From: Paraspadella gotoi
Lineage: Eukaryota > Chaetognatha
NCBI GenBank assembly: GCA_051294375.1
Contig: CM119269.1
Span: forward strand, 10,894,883-10,958,882
Length of the DNA stretch: 64,000 nucleotides
Reading direction: 5' to 3'
The number at the start of each line of letters is the position of its first letter. The stretch's first letter is position 1. The notes under the pieces were generated by a model, which was given only the letters and a program-made list of their open reading frames with translations, was not told where the DNA came from and ran no database searches. Position numbers and translations under genes: made by a program. Positions 28,705-40,246 of this stretch are shown here, piece by piece.

Positions 28705-31700
28705 ATTTGTGTTTTCCGGTTTTTACTGAACTAAATTGAAGTTTGAACATTTTTCACTTTTTAATATTTTTTTGACGAAAGTGTTAAGAGAAAATCAATA
28801 AATAATTCCATGAATCTGTCTGGTGTCTCATTCTGTCTGATGTTCCTGAAATAAGTTCAGAAGTCCAAACCGAATCAAATCGTGTATTTTCGTGTGTAAC
28901 ACAATTTTTTTACATTTATCTTAATCCGAGAAAAACAACTCACATTGTCGCGAAGAAGGAACTAACGATGCCCACCGCAATCAATTTTCGAAATGACGGA
29001 TCGTGCGTCGACTCTCCCCGTCATGAATACGATTACGTCTCCCGTCACAGATTGTCGGCGTCGGGAATCTTGACGCGTGATCCGTTTATTTTTTCGTCGC
29101 TTAGCAACGAGAGTTGGAGGAGTGGTGACGCTAGGCCCTAGGGGAACTTAAATCTCAACGGCGAAAACTTCGAGAGCTCAAAACTTCGAAACGCCTCAAC
29201 GGCATATCTGACAGGGACAATGAGAAATCCAGGAAAATATAACATCCAACGGAGATTATAACGAATATTTCTAAAGCTTTATATTTCCCGTTTTATTGAT
29301 AAACAAGATCAGTCCGTACCATAATAAACAACAACTAGAACAATCATAACAACAACGACGACCACGAACGTCTTGACTGCGAATCGATTATCTCGTTCTG
29401 CTCCAACTTTTCTCGCGCGTCTGTCATGAAAGCGACAAAGCTACTCAAACATTCCCACTGGAAACTCTTCATTTTATCTCCAGAAACTCCATTCCTTTTT
29501 TTTTTCACATCATTTTCGAGACAGGCCTGTCGCCTGCAATACTGGTTGAATCTCTTTCGGAGTGATCGCTTCCAAGAAAGTAGTCTTGGTTGCTTTTTAA
29601 AGACACATTTAGCGCCATTGAGACATTCAAGATTAGACTGGTGATTTTCAGAAAAAAGTAATATTTAGCTTTTGGAAACAATATATTCTGTTTTTTAGAA
29701 TGCACTAGGCGAGGTCTTTGGAAAAAAATGGCAACCGCTTCTAACTTTCTTCTATAAATTTTCAAGTACATATTCTTGTACAATTTGGAAAATACAAATA
29801 AAACAATGTCAGCTCTCAGCTCCTGTATCGACTTTCAATCTGCTTTTGTTGTTTTGTTTATATATCTTTTATATATGTTTTATATATCTTTTTCAAAATG
29901 ATAAAATCTCTATGCGTTTTTATATATGGTTAATTTTTTAAATGGTCACGGTAAATAGCCTACATATTCGTCAGTCATGTGGGGAATTCTCCTTTATTCT
30001 TACTTTCTTTTTTTTTCCTTTCTTTTTGTCTAAGCTTGAGGAAAACGATATTCGGAAAAATTCGAATGGAGACTTCGACCAAAAAAACGTTGGGGAAGAA
30101 CGTACATAAAGTTGAGCCTCGGGAGACCAGGTGTCTACGAGCGCGTGGGAAAACGAAAGTTGAGGGGAGAGAGAGAGGGAGTTGATGGCAGAAGAAAATA
30201 GGCGAGTCTTTTATCAGGGTGTGGCCGAGATAATTTAGGGCGTGGTTGAGTAAAGTAAGTGCACTGAGAGGATGAAGGGTGGAGAAAAGAAAATAAAGAG
30301 TGTGCTTAGAAAAGAACGGGAGTGGCTGATAATTTATACATGGTAGGTATTTAGCTGAATAAATAATCCGCTGATAAAAATAATGGTGAAGAAATGATGA
30401 AAAAAAAGTACCTTTACCCCAGAATTAAAAAGAGAAATGATTTTAGAGATTAAACAAAGACTGTGAAAAAAAATATCTCTGGAACAGATAAAAAATAAAA
30501 GCTCTATCGGAGAAAAGCTTTTTGCCAGAAAATCGTCAGACTGTGGCAAAGAAACAAAGAGAGAAAGGAAGACCGATGCTAAGTAGTTGACAGGAATGAC
30601 AAGCTGAACGTGTCGAGGGACAAACTAGGGAAAAGTGGGAAAAGAGGATGGGTGGCGGAGGAAAGGAAGAAGGTGAGAGAGGCTAGAAAGGATTGTTGGC
30701 GGCGGAGGAAAAGAGAAGGAGAGAAAGGGCAAGAACCAGGAAGATCGGTTCTCCTCCTTCACGCAGGGACGACGGGCGTGGCCGCAGGGAAAAAAAAATC
30801 AATATTTGTTCATGGCTCGGAGACGCGACGCGACGCGACGCGGTCTGAAAGAACGAGAGCTGCAGACGCCGCATCGAGAGCAACCATATGGCGCGTCATG
30901 GCACGGAAGGCGAGGGGAGCGCATGGCGCCAAGAGGCGTATGAGGAGGAGGAGGAAGAGGAGGAATAGAAGAAGGTGAAGGGAAGGAAAAGAAAAGAATG
31001 GTGATGAGAGAGAGTCAGCGATTGGAGGTTGGAGAGAGGATTCAAAAATTAGTGCCTGAGGATAGAAGGAGGATGAAGAGTTGTTGGCTCCGTAATTCTG
31101 AATTCGTTTTACAGATAGGAATAAATCCGATGAATGTAAATTATAGGAGTTATCGACTTTTTTTTTCCCTATTTTTTGCTTGCCCGTCACGAACCTTTTC
31201 TCTCTTATTTTCGATAAATTATTATCTTCTTTTCTCTCTGTTATAAAAAGAAGGAACAGTTATAAAAAGGTATTATAAGACGGTGAAATATTTTTAAACG
31301 ACATGGTTTAAAAAAAAAAAAGGAAAAGGAAAAGAGAAAGAAGATAGAGAAATAGAAAGGAGACTAAAGAACTGGTGAAAAGGGGAGAGAGGAATCGAGG
31401 GGAAAAGAAAGGGAGGCAGGAGAAAAAACGTTGTGCGAAAGAAAAAGGAGGAAGAGGAAGAGGGGGGAAAAAATAAGAAAAAGAGAAGAGAAGAAAGATC
31501 GTTTTCTTTTTTTTTTTGGAAAACTTAGAGAAAAGAAAAAAAAATCAATTAGTGAATAAACGAGACGGAAATTGATTTCAGCCGCAGGGATTATTTTTTC
31601 TAGATGCAGCGAAAAGAATCGAAGGCGTCACCGACCGTCACACTCAATGAGTCTCACAATCTTTTCACAGTTTTGGGGAATTTTTCTGGGGCGCTGCGTC

Positions 31701-32037
31701 TAGACTGGTCGATGATATTCGTAGGTAGGGGGGTGGAAAATGGGGGGGAGAAGGGAATAAAAGAAAAATCAGTCTTTGCGAAGTCGCTCTTTGACATCAA
31801 GACATGAAAATTCTGTGGTTCGGGAAAAGTACGTGCGTTTTTTAAATGTTAGAGTTTATCAATATCATCGATTAATGCGATAAGAGTGAATTCTAAATTT
31901 TTTTCATTTTCTTCAAAAATTGCTACATACTTCCTCTAGTTTAGAAATAAATTTTTAAAAAATATTGATAAGACGATACCATTTTTTTTAAAATATACTT
32001 TATGTGTAAATCCTTTCTGTTTTGCTGTGTTTGTAGA
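27865..32037. other. Non-coding stretch, no gene recognised
   Basis: Includes a (GA)n tract (28672-28699), a purine-rich block (30240-31020) with short GAGGAGGAGG runs, and AT-rich sequence. Open frames in the purine-rich part are Arg/Lys/Glu compositional artefacts. Nothing spliced or conserved stands out. Confidence 0.4.
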
Positions 32038-32118
32038 TTATAGACAGTTTAAATATTTGCAACAACAATAATAATAATAATAAAAAATTGTTGTTGCAAA
32101 TATATAAACTGTCTATAA
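32038..32118. repeat. Near-perfect palindrome with 32-bp arms
   Basis: The left arm (32038-32069) begins TTATAGACAGTTT, and the right arm (32087-32118) is its reverse complement with one mismatch. The spacer is a short AAT repeat. Such a hairpin may be a small fold-back element or the fused ends of a MITE. Confidence 0.9.
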
Positions 32119-33243
32119 TTAAATATACTTTTAAATTTCACCTTTGGCTTCTTCTTCAAGTGCAACAACCTGTCAATAAAAGAAACGACTCAGGGGGGGG
32201 GGGAAATGTCGATGCTTGTCAATGAACGTTTCCGCCATTTTTTAAAGAAAAAATCGTATGCACTGTCAGACTAAGGAAATAGTTGCAATTGTGACGCAAC
32301 ACTGCGCAGCTGATTATTTTCAACTAATAACCTTTATTAGAGTAATAAAAAGTATAAGAGGAGAATCGCCGGCTGAATTTAGGAGGATACTCAAAACTGG
32401 CACGTCTTGTTTTTATTTAAGTAAAAAATGAAAGCTAAAAAGTAATACAGATATTCGTGATATCATTGACAAAGAAAGAACAGCAAAGATAATCGAGGAG
32501 AGACGACGACAACGACGACAACAACGACAACGTCCATCATTCCTCGTCCATTATCGGGGGCGAAAACTAGGAAATTTGCTGGATATTTGCCCAACGCGCG
32601 TCACGGGCGCTTCGTCCGCGGCTAATGGCTTCCAGACTGGACGAGCGGAACGCCCACACGCTCACGTACGTACGATCCCGCGCCGGAAAGCCATGGTACG
32701 GGTAACCTTTCGACACTGATTACTTTTTACCGAGATTTAGGAGAATGGCACCGAAGAAGCAGTTTGAATAATGTAGGAATCTCATGAACAAGAAATCGAC
32801 ATAGGTTGGATTTAATAATCAAATTAATTAATACGTATTAAATACATGACATAAAAGATAGAATAAACATTCAACCCCGTAGTTTCGAAAATTGCTATCG
32901 AATCGGAAAGAAACTTTGTTACAGTCGGCCGTCTTTAAACGCAGGGTTTAAAAACGCGCCCTACCGACTCCAACTCTCCAGGCAACCCGAAGTTTTTTTT
33001 TCCTCTCAAGATTAAATTTGTTAGTAGTGGAAATCGAGGGAAACATCATCTTTGAAGAAATAAAGTAAAGAATTTGATTTTCGGACGATGGAAAACGACA
33101 ACTGAAGAGGCGATGGGCGATGCCCTGATCGAAGGTGCTTGCTTTCTTTGTTGTCGTCTTGAAGCGCAGTTTAATTGAAATTGTGACGATTTTGAGTCTT
33201 CTGGTTCTTTGCTCGTTTTATTTCTATCCCTCTAGTTCCAGTC
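32119..33243. other. Upstream region of the following gene
   Basis: AT-rich to 32460, then a CGACAACGAC stretch and a GC-rich block (32580-32705) that could be a promoter or 5' exon of the next gene. I could not place a start exon here with confidence. Confidence 0.35.
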
Positions 33244-36200
33244 ATGTTTTGCGGCAGTAATATTTATTCTCTTTTGACAGTAACAGTTTGTCAAAGCAAC
33301 GTCATTGTATTTTATCCAGAGGGACGACCGTTGGTTTCGGAAGGCGAGGGGAAATCGGAAAGATGGCGGGACAAGTGGACAAACGCTTGGGACAAACTCA
33401 AGGACAAATGGAAGGACAATCACGTGGGAAATAATGATAAGGTTGAGGAAAAAGTTTATAAAACAATTCTGTATTATTATCTATACGCATGATTACAATA
33501 TTGCCATTATACCAATGGATAAACGGCATAATTCTACATAATTCTTCGTTCCCTGCAGAAAAACGAGGGTATTGGCAGTGACGGCGGCGGCGGCGAAGGT
33601 GAGTTTGAAAAAAGCGACCAAGAAGGCGGAGGCTGCCGGGAGGACGGACCCAGCGAAATTGGCTGCAGCAGCGAGATCTACCCTTGCAGCGAAATGAGTC
33701 GTGGCAGCGACGTTGTCCAGAGCGGCGAAGCTGGCCGTGCCATCGAATTCGGCCTCGACAGCGAAATGGGGCGAGGCAACGAGTTTGGCCGTGGCATTAA
33801 GGCGCCTTCGTCGGAGGCTTCGGAATTCCCGGATTTGTTAGAAGAAACGCCGATGGAGGCGCTCGCTGGCGTGGTGGCGAAAATGGGCGTCGCCCACGAC
33901 GACGAGGAGGACGACGAGTGGCGTCAAGTGGTCAAGGAGCGTCTACAGGAAATGACGAGGATGCGAGAAAATGTAAGAAGGATGGAGAGAGAGACGGAGC
34001 TCGCACGATCTAGGGAAATGCAGAGGTCGATCTCCGGTCGGTCGCAAGACGCGGCGCCGAATCGCGTCAGCTCCGACGTCGCCGGCGAGGCCGACGCCAA
34101 TATTCTATGCGCCATGGGTGAGGAGAGATGGTTGGGTATGTGACGAATCGAGTGACTTGTGACTCAACTGATCTTGATAATAGGCGCCTGGTTGATCACG
34201 CTGATCTCCCTCCTGGCGTTCCTGGCTCCTGGCATCTACGTTCTCGTCGTCTTCCCAAATATTGCGGCCGGAGGTCTTCCAATATTTTTCATCGTCGCCG
34301 GCGCTGTCGGCGTGGTCGGGGGCGCCGCCTTGACACCGCCGGGAATCGCCTTGAGGTCGGATATCCCTTCAAAATTTAATGCAGCGGCATTATTAGAGGG
34401 AATTAATTAAAATAGTTCACGGCAGGCGTGCGATCAAATTTCGGAAAACAGCTGCGATCACGGAATCCGCTGGCGATGCCCTTTTGTCTACAAAGGCGAC
34501 GCTCAGCGCCGCGGGGGAGGGGATGGACGAGGTCGAAATTGCCGTTATGAAAGAAACAAAAGTAGCGGCCGAAGAACAGAAACGTAACGAGCATTATTAA
34601 AATTAAATATAGGAATTTAAGGGCTAGAAATGTCGTGGAAATTTGGAATATCGGTAACCTTTGACCCTTAACGAATACAGAGGTATGCGTGAGTGGCGGA
34701 GGCGACATCGACGAAAAGGTGTTCGTAGGAAACGATGAGTCGGATGACGAAGAAAAAAAAAAGTTTGACGGAGAATTGGACGTGGAAGACATCCATCCAG
34801 GTCAAAAGAAGGAGGACGCGTCACCCGCCGAAATGTTTATTAAATAAGTTTACTAGTTTGTCAGTTTGAATTAAAATTGTAAATAACTATAAAATAAACT
34901 AGAAAACTCTCAAACTTCGTCGTCTTTTATAGGCCTTGAATGCAGCAGTGAGATTGAGATAAAATTTTTACCTTTTTTAGAAAATACTGAGACGAAATTG
35001 AGAATATTGAAGCAAAATTAAGGGAAAAAATGATATCTCGGTTGAAGGAACGAAAATAACCGTTTGAAACTTAAAATTGCTAAGTTTACGTGTGCACAAG
35101 ATGCTTTCGTTGCTTATGTTGCAGAATCTGAAAGCTTGATGGAGGAATGTCGGAGCACCACAGTGCAATCGCTGGTCACCGAGTGGACGGATCGAGTGGC
35201 GAAGAGCGGCGACCAAAAGACCAAAGGTTTTATGAGTGATATCTCACGTGATTTTGAGATCGTGATATCCCCGAACGCCCCGTGGGTTCCAACAGCTCTT
35301 CGATCGGCGCTGACCGGAGGTTTGGCTTCGACGACGACTCCGCCGCCGCCGGAAGAGTCTGCCGATTTGGACGGGAGGTTCGCCAATAGAGACATCGTCA
35401 TCGCCAGCGTTCGTCGATTACCCAATCCGTTTCAGGTCTAGGAAGATTTTAAGAAAGGGTTATCACCTACAAGCACCGGAGCAACTCCTTAATCATCTTT
35501 TATTTGTAATCCCACCAAATTTTGTCTGTTCTTCTTGATGTTTGTAAATTGTTTTAGCGAATAACTATCCTTAAGATTTCCTCCACTTTTTTTTAGTAAT
35601 TGTCTACATTTATCAATTAGCAAAGTGGAATGAACGACGTACCAACTCGTTATAAAAATTTCTGACAACGATGTCCTTTACCGATTCAGTTATTCACTTA
35701 TCGCAGAATGATTTGGCCCATACTCTAAACCCGCCACCTCAATCCGCTGGCGGCGGGGGCGGCGGCAATATACATCCGTCGACGACAACGTCCAGGACGT
35801 CAACAACTTCAGCGACAATCGCTACGATGACGACGACGACGACGACGGCGACGGCGACGAAAACAACGGCGGTGACATCCACATCGACAACGATAACGGA
35901 AAAGGAGGTGGGAAAAAAAAGGATTAATAGGCAATTATTGCGTTAAAATTACATAAAATAATTACCTTTTTATCAATACTCAGGTGACGCCGACGATCGA
36001 CCCCACGCCATTGACTTCGAGTCATTCCCTCGACGAGCACTTCCTCTATCGACACAAGATAGAATCGGCCGCCGAATTTTTACTGTCGTCTTCCTTGTCG
36101 GCCGACGCCGCTGTCGGCATTACGACAGCAAAGGCCGCTCAGGCCATAGCGGACAGCTGGTCGGACGTAGAAGCTGACGAAAACGAAAATGTCATCGAGG

Positions 36201-37135
36201 AAGAAGACGACGACGAAGAAGATAAAGGCGACTTAGGAACGGGCGCGGACAAGGAATCGACGCTGGTGATGACGTTGACGGCGACGGCGACGGAGGCGGC
36301 GTCAAAATTATTGTCGGGGCCGACGGAGGCCTCTGTCGACGCCGCCCGTTCGATGCCTAAGACGACGAAATCCGCGACGGCGTCTACCGAAGCGGATATG
36401 GAGGATGTGGACGGTCTCATCGGCGGCGTCCACGACGTTATCGGTGGCGTCCGCGACGTTATTGACGGCGTTATCGAAGGCGTATCCATGGGCTTGGTCG
36501 ACGAAGACATCCAGCGCGTCTCCATCATGGAGAGTCGCCGCTCCTTTTGCCGCGTGGAGAGAGCAGCGGTCGAGGCGGCGGCGGCGACGGCGGCGGCGGA
36601 AGTGGCGGCGACTAAGGTGGAGGATCTCTTGGAGACGGTTTCTGGTATGCAATCGCGCGGCGAAGAGCGGGGATGGCGGCGCGAGGTCGCCGAGGTCGCC
36701 GAAGGCGGAACGGTGACTGCGGCTACAGCGGCGGCGGCGGCAGCGGACAAGGCGGCGGAGGCGGCGGCCGCTGTTTCTTTCGTCCCGATAAAGTCGTCCG
36801 TGGGAAGATCGAACGCCGGATTCGTCGTCGAAACGGCGGCGAGAATTCCGGCGTGGCGCTGGCGGTTCGATTCGGCCACCACCATGGAGTCGACTTCCTC
36901 GGATTCCGAGTCATCCACGCCATCAACGCCTCGCGTGCAGTCGCCGCCTCAATCCACATTCATCGCTGCCAATTCGGTGCTGCGCGCGACGGCGCCCCCT
37001 TTTTTCCCTGCACGGGTCAAACCGCCCTCGATGAGAGACGCCGGCGACGAGGACCCCGGTTTTGGCAGTGGGCGACGCCGAGAAACGGCGAGGCGGCGTC
37101 GGCGTCCCGGCGAAAAGCGGGCGATGGATTCGTAG
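33244..37135 (+). CDS. Unrecognised two-helix membrane protein, 956 aa, 8 exons
   Basis: Exons 33244-33441, 33559-34117, 34184-34355, 34426-34583, 34681-34800, 35125-35435, 35707-35907 and 35984-37135 (stop) join with all phases closing, each bounded by AG and GT. Residues about 1-66 hold a Trp/Lys/Asp-rich amphipathic stretch (WRDKWTNAWDKLKDKWKD). Residues 67-252 are Gly/Glu-rich, then charged and probably coiled coil. Two adjacent hydrophobic helices lie at about 254-310 (ITLISLLAFLAPGIYVLVVF and LPIFFIVAGAVGVVGGAAL). The rest is acidic and low in complexity: a Thr-rich exon 7, and an exon 8 rich in Ala, Glu and Val ending in a basic Arg-rich tail. The hairpin-like helices suggest a membrane protein with both long arms on one side. 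The first exon follows a TCTAG and may not be the true first exon. No family recognised. Confidence 0.65.
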
Positions 37136-37198
37136 AGGGAACGGAGGGAGGAAATTTGGGCGATGTTTGATAAAGAAAGAGGAAAGATGAATGGATGG

Positions 37199-37204
37199 AA
37201 TAAA
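37199..37204 (+). promoter_or_regulatory. Candidate polyadenylation signal AATAAA
   Basis: AATAAA lies 64 bp after the stop codon of the preceding gene, a plausible distance for its 3' end. Confidence 0.45.
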
Positions 37205-38131
37205 TGAATAAGAGGATGAGCAAAAATAAAAGAAAAACTCGGTGTGTCAGAGAGGAAGAGCCGTTCACGCTTAGGCAGGTCTTTGCTATCTAAATCTAAT
37301 CAAATGACTAGAATAGCTATAAAAAAGCCTACGTCGATGAACAGAAAATACAGGCCTTTTTTTTTATCCTAGATTAGAGGCGAAAATGTAATTTTTCATT
37401 ACTTTTGTTTAAAATATTGATAGAGGAAACTACTGCTAGTTTTTTTTTCTCTGAATAAAAAAAAACAATTGGAATAAGCTTGAAAATTTTTTTTTTTCAA
37501 GAAAAGACAAAACTTGATTAGTTGAAACGTAATCTCTCATCATTAGCGGTTAAAAGTAAACGATAAACAGTAAACAGGAAGGTGACGATAAACGGATAAA
37601 AAAGGAACCTTGAAACTGCGGTTAAAACTTTTTTTAATTTAAAGACAGATCTGGATATTATTGATAACAACGAAGTGCAAACTGGCAACGTGGTAAGTTC
37701 TAAACAATACAGTCCTCTGCAAAAAAAAAAAAAAAAAGATACTACTAAATCTTAAATTGCTCGCATTTTATGCATATATTTAAAAAAAATTTCAATGATA
37801 AATATGTATTATTAAAAAAGAAATCTATATGCGAAGTTTGAATACTGAAAAAATCATGGTTAAATTCTAACTAAATTTAAACGAATAGTTTTTTTTTTTA
37901 ATGATCATTATTAACTGATATCTTTCAACAGGATTTATTTAACACGATCGGTGTCCTTTTTTTTTTGGCAAAAGACTGTACGAACTTCCATTGTTACGAA
38001 TAAAAACAAAATACTAAATCATTCATTCATTGAAAAAAGAGGAATAAAGCACTGAACAAATGCACAGTGATAAAAGAATAATAAAATAAAAGAAAAATGT
38101 AGACAAAATTGAGTCAAAAACTTTTCCCACA
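37205..38131. other. Convergent intergenic region
   Basis: AT-rich spacer between two genes that end toward each other. It contains several A/T homopolymers. The minus-strand gene probably ends transcription here; a minus-strand AATAAA-type hexamer is present near 37934-37939. Confidence 0.5.
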
Positions 38132-40179
38132 TCATAGCGAAGAGGGCGCATGTGAGACGCTAGCAGTGCTGCTCGTCGTCACTTGTTGATTGTGCTCCTG
38201 CTGTTGCTGCTGCACTGGTGGTTGCGGCACTTCGCTCTCGTTAACGGTAGCCGAAGGGCCCTTATTAAATGTAGAAAATAAAATTATCGAAAAACGGTGG
38301 AATAACTACTAATGAACCGTCCGAGATAGCGTTAGACTTTAGATTTTACTCACTTTTAAATTATTTATTCGTTGGTCGTTCTTCAGTCAATTTGTAATTT
38401 TTATAATTTTATAAACAAACATCATATCATTTATAATGAGGGAATTTGAAAACACTAAATTCACTCTCTCTCTCGCTCTCTCACGTTGGATTTCGACGCG
38501 TCCTCTTCCTTATTTCCCGGCAAATTTTCCCCGGTATGCAAAGGTGATAGAGACACCGCTGAATCATTAAGTTCTGGGGGAAAAAGAAAGTGCAGTTGAG
38601 AATAAACGATAAAAGGTAACAAACAAACCTAGAAAAAAAGGGTGGAAAATGAAACAAAAAAAAGAAAGAAAAAACCGATATATTATGGCAACGGGGGGAC
38701 ATGTGTGATGCCTGGGGTGTGAAGCATCTCGCGACAGCCGGCGCTCAGGCCTTTAGACCTGCAGAGACCACCGCATGTCACTGGGGTGTTTATGCCGACA
38801 CCATCACACTTTAACCAGCGTGACCTTGAGGGGATTGAACCCGGAACTCACGGTTGGTGAAAGAGTACTTAGCTGTCCAAGCCAATGGGACGAGCTGAGT
38901 TTCACCAAGATATACGGGAGGAAAATTTAGGATTCGCCACAATATTAAATAATTTTACCTTTATGTTCCGAGAATCCAACGACTTTGACCGAAGGTATTT
39001 GGTTTTCCGCCGATTGTGGCGGCGGTGTCTGAGTTCAAGAAAAGGAATTTAGACTAAATTAGAGTCACAATCACAACTACTTTTTTTTTTTAAATAAAAA
39101 GAAAAAAAGGGCAAAAAACAAAACTAAAATAGCGACAGAATTTTGAATAACCTTTCCAGCATCGACGTCGGTTAGATCCGCCAACGACGTCACCGTAAAC
39201 TTGGCGGATGGCGCCGCCAACTGCGCCGAGAGAGTCGTGGTCGCCGGGGGCGACGACGCTGCAGCAGTCGAATCAGATGAGAAAGCGGGCGTGGAGATGA
39301 CGTTGGTGGGAGGCAACGACGCGACGTCGTTCGACGAAATGGGCGACGCCGAATGACGTAATGAGTCGGTAACGGATGTAGCAGAGCCGCTGACTGGGAC
39401 GCCACTGCTCTCTATGGCAGCGCAAACGGAGCCCGATTCGGAAGAGGCAATGGGCGTAGAAGATGTGGAGGGCGTGGCAACGAACGTCGTCGTTATCATC
39501 GTTGTCGTGGGTGTAGTGAACGTAGATCCTAAAATAGGTGGCACCGAAGACGACGACGACGACGACGACGACAGGGAGAGATTTGGAATCGAAACTGGAA
39601 CCTTTGTTCCTCTGTAGAAAGAGATTATAATAATTTAATATACTAATAATATACGACACATTTAGTTATTAATCTTAAAGTATATCCGGGTCACGACTCA
39701 CCTGGCCAACACTTGCGCCCCTGTTGGGCGACCTCGAACTCTCTTCGGCGCTCCCGTCGTCAACGTGGTCGTCGTCGTCGTCGAGGCAGTCGTCGAGGAC
39801 ACCGGCCTCTTGACGCCGATTATTCCACCTTTTGCTCCTAGTGGACGAGAATATTTAGTAATATGACCGGAATTTTTTATTACTTTTAAGTATAAAATGC
39901 ACTATAATTTTGTTTAATTTTTCGGCTCTATTAGTCCATCTTACGTAGGATGAAGACATTATTTGACAGTTTGATTAAAAAGAGCAACTAATGTTGGCTT
40001 CCTTATAAAAAATACTACTTAATGACTTATATAAGGTTGTAACCAGGTTACGAGTTATGAAATAAAATTTCGTCGTTACCAGCGTTAGGCATCGCGCGAG
40101 AGAGCGCCGCCATTGCCGCTTTCCCGGCAGTTGCGTAAATTGTAGTTCCTGGCGTCAGCGTTCCTGGAGAGAAAGACGG

Positions 40180-40246
<67 letters not shown>

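Noticed and set aside
36139-36918. 259-residue minus-strand open frame
   Set aside because: It is antisense to the last exon of the 956-residue gene; the GC-rich Ala/Asp codons leave the opposite strand open. The plus-strand frame closes in phase with seven upstream exons.
39077-39160. Continuation of PCGF exon 14 past 39152
   Set aside because: The frame stays open for a short way, but a donor (AAG|GTTATT) at 39152 keeps phase with exon 15 and the tail beyond it is only Leu/Phe/Lys from AT-rich intron.
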